Positions 43,057 through 53,343 of a DNA stretch of 64,000 bases are shown here, piece after piece. Under the pieces are notes generated by a model. The model saw only the letters and a list, made by a program, of their open reading frames with translations, was not told where the DNA came from and ran no database searches. Location: assembly GCA_029260015.1 (NCBI GenBank), contig JAJDEB010000036.1:620001-684000 (forward strand), written 5' to 3'. The position numbers and the translations under genes were made by a program. The DNA is from Phycisphaerae bacterium. Its GTDB lineage: Bacteria; Planctomycetota; Phycisphaerae; UBA1845. The number at the start of each line of letters is the position of its first letter. Position 1 is the stretch's first letter.

Positions 43057-45705
43057 ATGCCAAACATTCGAATTCGATTGACTCTTATGCTGAGTGTGAC
43101 CATTGCGCTGGTTGTAGCACCGGCGTCATTGCCGGCTGAGGATTGCAACGAGAATGAAATACCAAACGTTTGCGAACCTTTCGAAGACTGCAATAGCAAC
43201 GGCGTCACCGACATCTGCGACATCGGCGGATTCACTAGCCAGGATTGCAATGGAAACCTGATCCCGGACGAATGTGAGATCGACGCCAACAGCACTGCGC
43301 CCGGTGGACCGTTCTTCTGCAACTCGGGCTGTGCTGACGATTGCGACAACGACGGAATACCGGATGCGTGCGGCGTTGGACCAAACGCGGTGCAGCAACC
43401 GATCCTTGCCGACTCCGCACTATTCAGCGCCGGCACCAGTGACAATCATGACGGTGTTTTCCGTGCGGATGACTTCGTCATACACCAACAGAGCGAGATC
43501 AGCGCTGTTGAAGTTCAAGCATACCTCATTGCATTCAATTTTCCGAACTTGGAACCCACCCGGCCGACGTTTCGCGTATCTATTTACCATGACAATCCAG
43601 GGCCATCGCTGCAACCGCTAACGTCTCAATACCGAATTTATGATGTACCCGGAGAGATCATTGAAACATTTATCGCACCTTCCTACTCAATGACTCCGAC
43701 TGGGAACGTTACGGTTTTCGGTGGCACGGACATTTTTGAATACACGTTTATCATTCAATTGCCTCAGCATCTCGTGCTTGACCCCGGTGCCTACTGGCTA
43801 AGTGTCGGTGAGATTTCCGAAGCGCCGGACGAAGCAGTGTTTGCCTGGTCGCGCGGCGAACTTGATCCATATCGTGGTCGATTTGGACATGTTCGGTCAC
43901 ATAACGAATTCTCCTGGGTTCAGTTTCCGCAGGACCAGATCGATCTTGCATTCTCGCTACATCTGACTGAAGACTGCGATGAAAGTGGCGTACTGGATTC
44001 GTGCGAAATTGCGGCTGACCCCGGCTTGGATTGCCCGAATGGAATTGGAAACGGCATCCTCGATTTCTGCGAAGTGGACTGCGACCTGAACGGTGTCGCC
44101 GATACATGTGACATCGAGTTGGGCAATATTGACGACTGCGACCACACGCAGACAGCCGACGAATGCGACATTGCGGCGGGCTCTGCACTTGATGTCAATG
44201 CAAACGCGATCCCCGATTCGTGTGAGTCAGACTGCGATATCAACGGTGTGCCCGACGACTGGCAAGTGGAAACGGGCGTTGCGTTCGATGCAGATTCAAA
44301 CGGCACGCTGGACCATTGCGAAGTACCCGGACCAGGCAACGCAGAGTGCGTGGATGCAACACCGATCTGTCCGGGTATTACCTATTCCGGTTCAACGGTT
44401 GGCGATCATGACGGTTGGGTGTGGTATTCATGGACGCCAGCTACGTTTGTCGATCAATCCTTGATACGTGTTGACACATGCGGATCGCAAATTCCTCTTG
44501 TTGTCGAAGGGGGCTGCGCCGGCAATGACGACATCTTCAATTGCGACGTTTGCAACACGATGTCATTTCGAACGCGATACGTCCCTGACATAACCCGGCC
44601 GGACGAATGCGTTCGCATAAACTTTGACGCACTTGAAGCCCAGCCAGGAACTGAATACCTCTTCGCCATTCGCAGCGACGGCCCGGAAGAGGGCGAATAT
44701 CAGTTCCGGCTGACGTTCACAGCTGGTACGGTTGAAGGAAATTGCATCAATGCCCCCACCCTGCCAGAACCGTTCAATGACTGCGATGCCAACGGTGTCC
44801 CGGACGACGCCCAACCAGACGAGGACTGCAATTCCAATGGTGTTCGGGACATCTGTGAAGAGAAGATGGGCATCAGTACCGACTGCGATCAGGACGGTGT
44901 TCCCGACGAATGCATGATGATTGACTGCAACAACAACGGAACGCACGATGCATGCGAATCCGACTGCAATCGCAACGGTACGCCGGACGATTGCGACATT
45001 GCGACTGGAACGAGCATGGACTGCAATGGCGACGGCGGTCCGGATGAGTGCGATCCGTTTGGGCGATATGGGTCGCAACTGTCAATCAATGGCACTCCGG
45101 TTCCTGACCATTGGTTTGTAGGCCCGCCAGATAGCCTGGGTGAAGGTGTCGGAGGCCAAATCATCGAATATGACTTTGCCGGCACCCGCATCGTCGATGG
45201 CGCGGGTCCCGATTTCAACGTTTACGAGTATTTGCAATGGGGACTTACCAGAGCAGAGTTTGAGAAGATCGATGTATTGGTCAGCGACGATGGCGTCAAC
45301 TTTGTCAGCGTGAAAGGAACGGAAGCGCCTCACGTCGCCATTCCCGGTGATGAGTCACACTTCGGGGATTTCCTCGCGAAGTCGTATGACTTGGCCGGTA
45401 CGGGATTCGCGGAAGTAAGGTTTGTGCGCATCGAGGGCAACGGTGATGAACCGGGCGGTTCGTATTATGGTTTCGATCTTGACGCGATCGGTGCCATCCA
45501 TTTCAGTTCACCCGACGCATGTGCCATTCCCGGAGACTGCGATGCCGATGGCGATGTGGATCTGACAGATTACGCCGACATGAGCAGTTGCATGCAAGGT
45601 CCGGGCGGCGGAATGATTGGTGGCTGCGGGTGTTTCGATCTGGACAACAATGGCGACATCGACCTCTGTGATTACTCTGAATTCATGGTGAATTTCGGAC
45701 AATAG
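43057..45705 (+). CDS. Large secreted Cys/Asp-rich repeat protein with C-terminal dockerin-like domain (paralogue 1)
   Basis: 882 residues from ATG 43057 (GGAG nine bases upstream). Signal peptide LMLSVTIALVVAPASLPA. Blocks of DCNxNGxPDxCD-type calcium repeats (DCNSNGVTDICDIGG, DCDINGVPDDWQ) alternate with two beta-rich domains (RVSIYHDNPGPSLQPL; YLFAIRSDGPEEGEYQF) and a domain with WFVGPPDSLGEG and DIDLVLVSDDG-type blocks. The end has two EF-hand-like loops, DCDADGDVDLTDYADM and DLDNNGDIDLCDYSEF, as in dockerins. Expected outside the cell. Function unknown. Paralogue of the next gene. Confidence 0.85.
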   Translation: MPNIRIRLTLMLSVTIALVVAPASLPAEDCNENEIPNVCEPFEDCNSNGVTDICDIGGFTSQDCNGNLIPDECEIDANSTAPGGPFFCNSGCADDCDNDGIPDACGVGPNAVQQPILADSALFSAGTSDNHDGVFRADDFVIHQQSEISAVEVQAYLIAFNFPNLEPTRPTFRVSIYHDNPGPSLQPLTSQYRIYDVPGEIIETFIAPSYSMTPTGNVTVFGGTDIFEYTFIIQLPQHLVLDPGAYWLSVGEISEAPDEAVFAWSRGELDPYRGRFGHVRSHNEFSWVQFPQDQIDLAFSLHLTEDCDESGVLDSCEIAADPGLDCPNGIGNGILDFCEVDCDLNGVADTCDIELGNIDDCDHTQTADECDIAAGSALDVNANAIPDSCESDCDINGVPDDWQVETGVAFDADSNGTLDHCEVPGPGNAECVDATPICPGITYSGSTVGDHDGWVWYSWTPATFVDQSLIRVDTCGSQIPLVVEGGCAGNDDIFNCDVCNTMSFRTRYVPDITRPDECVRINFDALEAQPGTEYLFAIRSDGPEEGEYQFRLTFTAGTVEGNCINAPTLPEPFNDCDANGVPDDAQPDEDCNSNGVRDICEEKMGISTDCDQDGVPDECMMIDCNNNGTHDACESDCNRNGTPDDCDIATGTSMDCNGDGGPDECDPFGRYGSQLSINGTPVPDHWFVGPPDSLGEGVGGQIIEYDFAGTRIVDGAGPDFNVYEYLQWGLTRAEFEKIDVLVSDDGVNFVSVKGTEAPHVAIPGDESHFGDFLAKSYDLAGTGFAEVRFVRIEGNGDEPGGSYYGFDLDAIGAIHFSSPDACAIPGDCDADGDVDLTDYADMSSCMQGPGGGMIGGCGCFDLDNNGDIDLCDYSEFMVNFGQ

Positions 45706-45743
45706 TCGATCCGATACCGGCAATTGCCTCAGAGATTCTAATA

Positions 45744-45785
45744 GTGCCCACTGTGGATCGCATCTCGCAGTGGGCACGTTTTTTG
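45744..45785 (+). terminator. Terminator between the two paralogues
   Basis: GTGCCCACTG (45744-45753) and CAGTGGGCAC (45768-45777) form a perfect 10-bp stem, followed by GTTTTTTG. Classic Rho-independent form. Confidence 0.92.
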
Positions 45786-45873
45786 TATCGATGGACAAAC
45801 CCCGTAACCCGCTGCTGATGCTACACTTGTGAGTTTTCTACGGAAGCTTTCAGGACAAAATGTTTTTGGGGTT

Positions 45874-45992
45874 CCGACTGATTTCTCCCGTTTTCGCGTG
45901 ATCTGAGTGGACGGACGAACTGCCGAAACGGCGCTCGATCCAGATTGCGTCGAACAGCCCACTGACGCGGGCGACTTTTGGAGAATGAAGTT
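45874..45992 (+). repeat. 119-bp duplicated leader, copy 2
   Basis: Matches 42938-43056 at equal length and equal distance to the start codon. See that entry for the shared blocks. Confidence 0.75.
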
Positions 45993-48900
45993 ATGTCAAA
46001 CGATCGCTATCGAATGATTCTTATGCTGGGCGTGACGGTTGCTTTGGCGATACCCCAACCTTTACTTCGGGCAGACGACTGCAACGAAAATGGTATTGAT
46101 GATGCCATCGAAATCGCCGAGTCACTCTGCCTTTTTCCGGACGAGTTATCTGAGAACTCCGCCGGTATTACCGAGTCAGTCGTCTTGGGCGCACCGGATG
46201 ATGTGTATGTTGGGTTGGGCGCGGACTCGGTCACTTACAAACTATGCTGCGATGGTGCATCCGACCTTCCTGGTCCCGACATCACCGTTTATGAAGTGGA
46301 CTTTGGTGCCCTCGAATTTGGGATCATGGACATTCTGATCAGTGAAAACGGTCTCGACTTCTTTAGCGTTAAGGCGAGTGAGACGACTGCGGTGGCGATC
46401 CCGGGAGATGGCGTTCACAGCAACCCGGCCTTCGCTCGATCCTACGACATTGCTGCCACAGGTTTGCAACAAGCAAAATTCGTGAGGATACAAGGAACAG
46501 GTTCAGGAGCGGCAGGCGCTTCCAACGGATTCGACCTCGACGCGATCGGAATCGTCAACGGCAGCGGGCTCGCGCAAGACTGCAATACGAACACCATTCT
46601 CGATGACTGCGAAGTGGACTGCAACGACAACGGGATCCCCGACATAGATGAAATCGATTGCGACGGGAATGGTCAGCCAGATGATTGCGACATCGCACTC
46701 GGTTTGCTTGGCGATTGCAATACCAATCAAGTGCCCGACATTTGCGAATTGGTTGGCGGGACCGCCTCGGACTGCAACAACAACGAGATTCCAGATAATT
46801 GCGAACCCGTCGAGGATTGCAATGGCAACAGCATCACCGACATTTGCGACATCGGCGCTCTCGCCAGTCAAGATTGCAACGGTAATCAGATTCCCGATGA
46901 ATGCGAGATTGACGTCAATAGCCTCGCACCCGGTGGGCCATTCTTCTGCAACTCGGGATGCGCTGACGATTGTGATGTCGACGGCGTTCCTGACAGTTGC
47001 GGTACTGGGCCTTTCGCGATGAGTCAGCCAGTGGACGTTGATGCTGAAACTTGGGTGGGAAACAGTGACACAATCAATAACAATCGCCTTGCAGACGATT
47101 TTGTGCTGCCAATGCCCACTCAAATCGGGGCAATCGAGATTCACGGATACATGATCGGCATTGGCGAATCGTCATTTGGCCAACCGAATCGCCCGATTTT
47201 TCGCATCACGATTTATGCTGACAATCCGGGCCCCGCAGCCGATCCTCTGCACGGCGGACTTCGCGTCTATGACATACCTGGTGAGGTCGTAGCTACCATT
47301 GTTTCCCCACCGTATTCGATCACGCCAACGGGCAATGTCATTGACGGTGGTGGACCAGTCATCCCTGAATACAAAACTGTATTCAATCTTCCTCAGGTAC
47401 TCGAACTTACCGCCGGTGCCCATTGGTTAAGCGTCGTTGAGATTTCTGAAGACCCCGGTGACGTTATCTTCCTGTGGTCGCAGGGTGAGATTGATGCACT
47501 CCGAAGTCGGCCCGGACACGTCCAATCGCACTCCCAACTGGGTTGGGCTCGGTTTACCAATCAAGAAAAGGATCTGGCGTTTGCCTTGCACTTGGTCGGC
47601 GACTGTGACGAGAGCAGCGTACTCGATGCGTGCGAGATTGGTGCCGATCCTGATTTGGACTGCCCGGGTGCAATGGGCAACGGCGTGCTCGACTCATGCG
47701 AAGACGACTGCGATTCCAATGGGGTCGCCGATTCATGCGACATCGAGTTTGGCGATGCCGATGACTGCAACCACAACGGGTCACCAGACGCATGTGACCT
47801 ATCCAACGGGGTAGCGTTCGACGTTAACGCGAACACGATCCCAGATTCATGCGAAACGGACTGCGACTTCGATAGCGTGCCTGACGAGTGGCAAATAGAA
47901 ACGGGTTCTGCCTTGGATGCAAACACGAATGGAAAACCCGATCATTGCGAAGTTCCCGCATCGGCGAACGCAGAATGCGTGAACGCGACCCCCGTTTGCC
48001 CTGGCACCGCTTATCACGGAACAACAGTCGGAGACGATGACGGCTGGGTATGGTTTTCTTGGACGCCAACCAGTTCCGTTCCCGTTGAGTATTTAAGAGT
48101 TGACGTATGCGGTTCGCAAATTCCGGTGGCTGTACAAAGCGGCTGCACTGATAGTGTGAACATTTCCGGTTGCTCAACGTGCGAGACCATGTCGTTCAAT
48201 ACGATCTATACGACCAACTACGCCAGCCCCAAATCGTGTGTTCTCCTGAACTTTGAGGGCATTGATGCAGACCCCGGGACAACCCACCTCTTTGCCATTC
48301 GCAGCGATGGACCGGAAGAGGGGGCGTTCAACTTCACGCTCATCGTTGAGACGATTGAATCTGCCAGCAACTGCGAAAACGTTCCTGAGTTCAATCAACC
48401 CATCAATGACTGCGATGGCAACGGCATACCGGACGACGCTCAGCCAGACGACGATTGCAATACCAACGGCGTTCGCGACATCTGCGAAGCAAACTTGGGC
48501 ATCAGCACGGATTGCGACGGTGACGGTGTGCCAGACGAATGCATGATGGTGGACTGCAACAACAACGGAATACACGACGCTTGTGACGCAGACTGCAACC
48601 GCAACGGCTCACCGGACGACTGCGACATCGCCGCAGGAACAAGCATGGATTGTAATGGCGATGGTGGTCCGGATGAATGTGATCCGTTTGGCCGATATGG
48701 AGCACGACTGTCCATCAACGGCACGCCCTACCCTGACCATTGGTTCGTAGGCCCACCGGATGAGCTTGGAGAAGGCATTGGCGGTCAAATCGTCGAATAC
48801 GATTTTGGCGACAGCCGAATCATCGATGGACCCGGTCGAGACTTTAACGTCTACGAAGATTTACAATGGGGACACTCGGCTCCTGAGTTTGAGAAGATGG

Positions 48901-49340
48901 ATGTGCTGGTCAGCGACGACGGCATCAACTTTGTTAGCGTGAAGGCAACGGAAAGTACACCGGTTGCGATTCCGGGTGATGAATCACACTATGGAGGAAT
49001 ACTTGCGAAGTCGTACAACCTAACAGGATCAGGTTTATCGGAAGCACGGTTCGTTCGCATCGAAGGCATTGGTGATAACCCGGGCGGATCGCTTTACGGT
49101 TTCGAACTTGATGCGATCGGGGCGATCAATTTTGCGGCGCCGGACTTGTGTGCCATACCCGGAGACTGCGACACCGACGGTGATGTCGATATGGATGACT
49201 ACGCCGATATGAACAGTTGCATGCAAGGGCCGAATGGTGGGGTGGCTAGTGGTTGCGAATGCTTCGATCTCGACAACAACGGTGACATCGACATGCTCGA
49301 CTTTGCGAAACTGCAAGTACACTTTACTCACTCGCAATAA
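45993..49340 (+). CDS. Large secreted Cys/Asp-rich repeat protein with C-terminal dockerin-like domain (paralogue 2)
   Basis: 1115 residues from ATG 45993. Signal peptide LMLGVTVALAIPQPLLRA. Same domain order as paralogue 1, including DWQIETGSALD-like and SDGPEEGAFNFTL blocks, WFVGPPDELGEG and the dockerin-like end DCDTDGDVDMDDYADM / DLDNNGDIDMLDFAKL. It has an extra N-terminal segment of about 230 residues (SENSAGITESVVLGAPDD, FFSVKASETTAVAIPGD) that is another copy of the domain placed before the dockerin in both proteins. It arose by tandem duplication with the leader. Confidence 0.85.
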   Translation: MSNDRYRMILMLGVTVALAIPQPLLRADDCNENGIDDAIEIAESLCLFPDELSENSAGITESVVLGAPDDVYVGLGADSVTYKLCCDGASDLPGPDITVYEVDFGALEFGIMDILISENGLDFFSVKASETTAVAIPGDGVHSNPAFARSYDIAATGLQQAKFVRIQGTGSGAAGASNGFDLDAIGIVNGSGLAQDCNTNTILDDCEVDCNDNGIPDIDEIDCDGNGQPDDCDIALGLLGDCNTNQVPDICELVGGTASDCNNNEIPDNCEPVEDCNGNSITDICDIGALASQDCNGNQIPDECEIDVNSLAPGGPFFCNSGCADDCDVDGVPDSCGTGPFAMSQPVDVDAETWVGNSDTINNNRLADDFVLPMPTQIGAIEIHGYMIGIGESSFGQPNRPIFRITIYADNPGPAADPLHGGLRVYDIPGEVVATIVSPPYSITPTGNVIDGGGPVIPEYKTVFNLPQVLELTAGAHWLSVVEISEDPGDVIFLWSQGEIDALRSRPGHVQSHSQLGWARFTNQEKDLAFALHLVGDCDESSVLDACEIGADPDLDCPGAMGNGVLDSCEDDCDSNGVADSCDIEFGDADDCNHNGSPDACDLSNGVAFDVNANTIPDSCETDCDFDSVPDEWQIETGSALDANTNGKPDHCEVPASANAECVNATPVCPGTAYHGTTVGDDDGWVWFSWTPTSSVPVEYLRVDVCGSQIPVAVQSGCTDSVNISGCSTCETMSFNTIYTTNYASPKSCVLLNFEGIDADPGTTHLFAIRSDGPEEGAFNFTLIVETIESASNCENVPEFNQPINDCDGNGIPDDAQPDDDCNTNGVRDICEANLGISTDCDGDGVPDECMMVDCNNNGIHDACDADCNRNGSPDDCDIAAGTSMDCNGDGGPDECDPFGRYGARLSINGTPYPDHWFVGPPDELGEGIGGQIVEYDFGDSRIIDGPGRDFNVYEDLQWGHSAPEFEKMDVLVSDDGINFVSVKATESTPVAIPGDESHYGGILAKSYNLTGSGLSEARFVRIEGIGDNPGGSLYGFELDAIGAINFAAPDLCAIPGDCDTDGDVDMDDYADMNSCMQGPNGGVASGCECFDLDNNGDIDMLDFAKLQVHFTHSQ

Positions 49341-49422
49341 TCGGCATTAACCAGAACCATTCCGTTCCCGATACGATGACACCACAATAAAACAGTGTAT
49401 CGGCCACAGAGGAATTTGCACA

Positions 49423-49466
49423 TTCCCAGGTCGTTTGAAGAGAATTCGATTCAAACGACCTGGGAA
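49423..49466. terminator. Long palindrome between convergent genes, probable terminator
   Basis: TTCCCAGGTCGTTTGAA and its exact inverse (17 bp) around GAGAATTCGA. There is no long T-run on either side. It lies between the paralogue 2 stop and the convergent gene ending at 49606. Confidence 0.65.
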
Positions 49467-49605
49467 CCTTGATTTCTCGGGAACTCTGTGAAGCCATTAA
49501 GATTGACGAAACTGTTCGACAGATTGTGACCCTTGACGCATATCACACAAAGGCCGACAGTGGCCTGCATAAAATTCGGCCCGACGCAATCCAAGCCAGC
49601 AACTG

Positions 49606-50634
49606 TCAGTGATTGCCCACATTGGTCTTGTCAAGGTTGTTCTTAATCAAGTCTTCCAAACCTGTAATTGAGAGCGTTCCATTGCTGTGTTGAGCGAACT
49701 CCGCGTCAATCACTCGACGATCCTCTGGCGAGAGCAGAGTCTTCGGTTGAATGTATTGAAACCATAGCCGCCGTCGTGTTTCGTGTGACCGCTGCAGAAA
49801 GTAAGCCTGCATTTTGATCAAGTCCAACACGCAATCGCGATTCCAATACGCGACTTCCATCGAATGTGCCACCAATGCAAACTCGCCAAAGAGAAAGACA
49901 AATCCACCATCTGGTTCAGATACATGATATGGATGCTCAGTGTATTTACTTTGATCGCGGCGATCTCTGATTTTGAAGTACACCGTCTTGCGTAAACTCC
50001 CCGCCGCGAAATCTAGAAGCACTTCAGACATCTTGTATTCTTTGTTCAGATGGCGCTCCGCATTGATAAAAACCTGCGTGATCTCTTCTACATCTTCCTT
50101 ATCTGGCAGCATTTCCGGCACTGCACCAGCCGCCCGTTCATCAACGCGGTCCTTTAAGAGGCCAATCACGCGCCCAACCAGCGCCAATCGATTTGCTGTC
50201 TGCTCATCCGAGAATTCCGGAACAAGCTTCACGAATTCGAGATGTGTCATTCGATCCAAGTCAAACAGACACCGTTGTCGGCTGTCGATGTTTGAAATCA
50301 CATCTCGGCGAGCTAAATATATCTCGCGGTAGTGCTCGCTCTTGTGCGGTCTGAACTCGATCGCCGGGTCAACATCGAGCCATTTCACGACCAAGGGTTG
50401 AGGGGTTTCGCCTGTGTACTCTATTACGAGTTCCACTTCCGTGCCTTCCTCGTCGGCATGGGACCAAACCAGAACAAGCTGATCAAAGTTCTCCCGCGGA
50501 ATAACGTCATCCACCGGCTTGGTGACAAAAACGCCTTCAATTTCAGTTCGGGTCGGCGCAAAGTGGATTTGCAAACCGCGAAATTCCTGAGGAGCCGTTT
50601 GACTCCAAACATATTTGATGAATTCTGTGCCCAT
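49606..50634 (-). CDS. Protein of unknown function in the FGE-kinase operon
   Basis: 342 residues from ATG 50634 (GTG 50646 is an alternative). I do not recognise a family. Soluble, no signal peptide. The first half looks beta-rich (LVLVWSHADEEGTEVELVIEY), the second helical (TANRLALVGRVIGLLKDRVDE, NAERHLNKEYKMSEVLLDFA). Last gene of ECF sigma - kinase - two unknown genes, so it may be a target or effector of the kinase. Confidence 0.65.
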   Translation of the reverse strand: MGTEFIKYVWSQTAPQEFRGLQIHFAPTRTEIEGVFVTKPVDDVIPRENFDQLVLVWSHADEEGTEVELVIEYTGETPQPLVVKWLDVDPAIEFRPHKSEHYREIYLARRDVISNIDSRQRCLFDLDRMTHLEFVKLVPEFSDEQTANRLALVGRVIGLLKDRVDERAAGAVPEMLPDKEDVEEITQVFINAERHLNKEYKMSEVLLDFAAGSLRKTVYFKIRDRRDQSKYTEHPYHVSEPDGGFVFLFGEFALVAHSMEVAYWNRDCVLDLIKMQAYFLQRSHETRRRLWFQYIQPKTLLSPEDRRVIDAEFAQHSNGTLSITGLEDLIKNNLDKTNVGNH

Positions 50635-50658
50635 CAATCTTCTCACTTTGGAAACGGA

Positions 50659-51057
50659 TTACTTGACGACATGCCGCGATTCAATCTGGATGTTATATGT
50701 GACTTGATCATGATCAAACGTCCAGTCAACATCGTCTGTGCCATCTGATGCCGTCACATTGATAGGAACCTTAGTCTCATGTTGCCCACCGCCGCCATCC
50801 TGCCATGTGCCGGTTGCAAACGCCAAAACATGCGTTGCATTCGCCAAACCTGTGTCTGATTTGATGTCTGATTCGCAATCGTCAAATACCTTACCGTTAA
50901 GTTGATAGGCGAGATCCGACTCCCCTTCTCCCTGTTTGTCAAAATTGAACCAATCTTCACCGGTGGCTTGAGGAAACCGGTCCAAGAAGGCCGTGAATGC
51001 AACACGATTCCTCGGCGAGTAAGTCAGCCACATGCATACTCCATAGTCAACTGGCAT
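50659..51057 (-). CDS. Protein of unknown function in the FGE-kinase operon
   Basis: 132 residues from ATG 51057; AGGAG lies eight bases upstream within the end of the kinase gene. It begins MPVDYGVCMWLTYSPRNRVA and has two likely beta-rich halves ending in VTYNIQIESRHVV. No signal, no membrane segment, no recognised family. Its start lies two bases beyond the kinase stop, so it is co-translated. Confidence 0.65.
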   Translation of the reverse strand: MPVDYGVCMWLTYSPRNRVAFTAFLDRFPQATGEDWFNFDKQGEGESDLAYQLNGKVFDDCESDIKSDTGLANATHVLAFATGTWQDGGGGQHETKVPINVTASDGTDDVDWTFDHDQVTYNIQIESRHVVK

Positions 51058-51058
51058 T

Positions 51059-53254
51059 CTAATTACTCCTAATAGCCGCAGCGCTTCTTGCGCAACGGAA
51101 ACCAATTTTCATCGACCACTTTGGTCGATACACTCGCACAACGCTTTTCTCACTTGCTAACCGATCAAGTGAGTCATAGGGTAAATTCTCAATGGTTACC
51201 AAATCGTGAACCTCTGGCACGTCACAATAGTGCGCTCCTTTTAGGATCATTCGATTGTCAGTTTCGAAATTCTCTGTTAACTCACTCACATTTGTCGCAC
51301 CGTGATACAACCCAAGCGATGAACTCAACTCTTCTTGCGACATGACGGGGCGTGTCAATTTAGCGTATTCAACGAAGTTAATCTCCCAGTCCCCCTTCTC
51401 GCTCCGGGCGATGGTTTCCGGTGTGCATGTCAGCAATCCCGAAGGCGTTTGGTCACCCCAAGGAAGGACGCGACGATCCGGATAACGCATGGCACACTCC
51501 CATTCGTTTGCTGTTGGAAGACGTTTATTGACAAAGCGACAGTATGCGTTTGCATCCTCCCAACTGACGCCAACGACTGGATGGTCGATAAGGTCCGTTC
51601 TTTCGGTAACCCGCCTCCAATGCCTTGGCGCTGGATAACCTGTTGCGTCGAGGAAACGTTTGTATTCTGCATTCGAAACTTCAGTCCGATCAATGTGAAA
51701 TGGCTCCAACACAACGCTACGGGCTGCCTGCGCGCCATCGCGGGTTTCTTCGCCGCAAATGTAAGAACCACCTTGGAAGGAAACCATTTCATTTGATGGT
51801 TCAAAGTATGCTGGAATTGGAAGTACCAATTCCAAGGCTTGCCCGGCTCGGGCTATGTGCAAAGATGCCTCACTGAATTCGCTATCTGATCTTTTGGCAA
51901 CAAATCGATATTGCCCTACTGGAAGGCTCACCTCCCGAGGAAGCACGCCCATGTTGGCAACTTTGCCTATAGTCATTCCATCGAAGTAACAAATCACTAG
52001 TTCAACGTCCGAATCGCTTGTCGGACAACTAAGACTCACACGACTCTGTTGCCGCCCTCGAAATGCGTGGGCTTGATACCAAATCCCGACAATTAGGAGT
52101 ACGATCGCGGCTCCTGCCAGCACGGTGACATACTTACGGTTATTGCGAATGACTTGTCGGATTCGCCTCGCGATAGACGGTGGACGTGCGAGAATGTGCT
52201 CTCCTGCGGCGAACGATCGCAAATCGGCTGCGATGTGGGCAGCGGTCGGATATCGATCCTTGGGTTCTCGCTCGATGGCTTTATGACAAATCGTATCCAG
52301 GTCGGACGGAATCCTTCGATCAACGGATCGCAAACGTGGCGGGTTACATTCCATCACAGCGCTGAGAACCGAATGTAATGACGGCCCGTCGAATGGCTTT
52401 TGAAGACTCAACAGTTCGTACATTACGACACCTAGTGAAAAGATGTCGCTACGTTGGTCAATTCGTGTATTGGCGATGTCGGCTTGCTCCGGACTCATAT
52501 AATGACAACTACCAATCAAAGCCGTATGTTGGGTCCGATTCTCCTCTGCGAGATGCTTGGCAATTCCAAAGTCGGTCAACCTCGGATGGCCACCGCGATC
52601 AACTAAAATGTTTGAGGGCTTAACATCGCGATGAACGATTTTCTCTCGATGAGCACAGTCGAGCGCATCGGCGATCGCTACGACAATTCCGGCAGCTTGG
52701 CGATGCCAGTCGCGAACATCTTGCAGATTGGTTGCGGAGAGCGATTTGCGCTTTTCTTCAATCATCTGCGCAAGCGTTCGACCTTCAACATACTCCGTGA
52801 CGAGGTAATGGTCATCGCCATCTTTGCCAAACTTGTACACGGGAACGATACCGCGATGCTTGAGTGCAGCCGTACTGCGTGCCTCTTCGCGAAATCGCGC
52901 CAGCGCCTGCAACGATCCTGCAAGGTGTCGTCCAAGTACTTTTAGAGCTACCTTTCTACCGAGAACTGTGTCCTCTGCGAGGTACACGGTTCCCATGCCG
53001 CCCTCTCCAAGTCGATGAATGATTTTGAATTCACCAATTCGGTCTGGTTGCTTGGCCTCTTCCGCCGTGATCGATGCGAACTCGGCCATGAATTCTTCGG
53101 GCGCTTTGGCGTGGTGCCGTAAAAGGGATTCAATCCGCTCCTTTTGGGTCTCGTCCTGGCATGCCTCACCCAAAAAGCGCTCGCGCTGTTCGGGCGGGAG
53201 GCCAAGTGCCTGAAGAAAAACGGATTTTTCATCCCAGTGAGGATCCACGAACAA
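51059..53254 (-). CDS. Ser/Thr kinase with C-terminal FGE-sulfatase (SUMF1-like) domain
   Basis: 731 residues. Kinase: GEGGMGTVYLA (about 80), VALKVLG, HRDVKPSN, TDFGIAKH and YMSPEQ. Transmembrane helix about 375-397 (LAGAAIVLLIVGIWYQAHAF). A short beta domain (about 405-490, PEGA-like: GVLPREVSLPVGQYRFV) and an FGE-like domain (about 495-725: FQGGSYICG, IDRTEVSNAEYKRFL, HPVVGVSWEDANAYCRFV, GFRCARS) follow. In such fusions the FGE fold usually serves for binding and not for formylglycine formation. The ECF sigma gene is upstream with 89 bp between. Confidence 0.9.
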   Translation of the reverse strand: MFVDPHWDEKSVFLQALGLPPEQRERFLGEACQDETQKERIESLLRHHAKAPEEFMAEFASITAEEAKQPDRIGEFKIIHRLGEGGMGTVYLAEDTVLGRKVALKVLGRHLAGSLQALARFREEARSTAALKHRGIVPVYKFGKDGDDHYLVTEYVEGRTLAQMIEEKRKSLSATNLQDVRDWHRQAAGIVVAIADALDCAHREKIVHRDVKPSNILVDRGGHPRLTDFGIAKHLAEENRTQHTALIGSCHYMSPEQADIANTRIDQRSDIFSLGVVMYELLSLQKPFDGPSLHSVLSAVMECNPPRLRSVDRRIPSDLDTICHKAIEREPKDRYPTAAHIAADLRSFAAGEHILARPPSIARRIRQVIRNNRKYVTVLAGAAIVLLIVGIWYQAHAFRGRQQSRVSLSCPTSDSDVELVICYFDGMTIGKVANMGVLPREVSLPVGQYRFVAKRSDSEFSEASLHIARAGQALELVLPIPAYFEPSNEMVSFQGGSYICGEETRDGAQAARSVVLEPFHIDRTEVSNAEYKRFLDATGYPAPRHWRRVTERTDLIDHPVVGVSWEDANAYCRFVNKRLPTANEWECAMRYPDRRVLPWGDQTPSGLLTCTPETIARSEKGDWEINFVEYAKLTRPVMSQEELSSSLGLYHGATNVSELTENFETDNRMILKGAHYCDVPEVHDLVTIENLPYDSLDRLASEKSVVRVYRPKWSMKIGFRCARSAAAIRSN

Positions 53255-53343
53255 CTCCTGCGTACGTCTAACCTGCTACCGATACAACCGTAAACGGTGT
53301 CATCTCCTGCGCCATCAGTATCGATTTTTCAAGATTATTGTAA

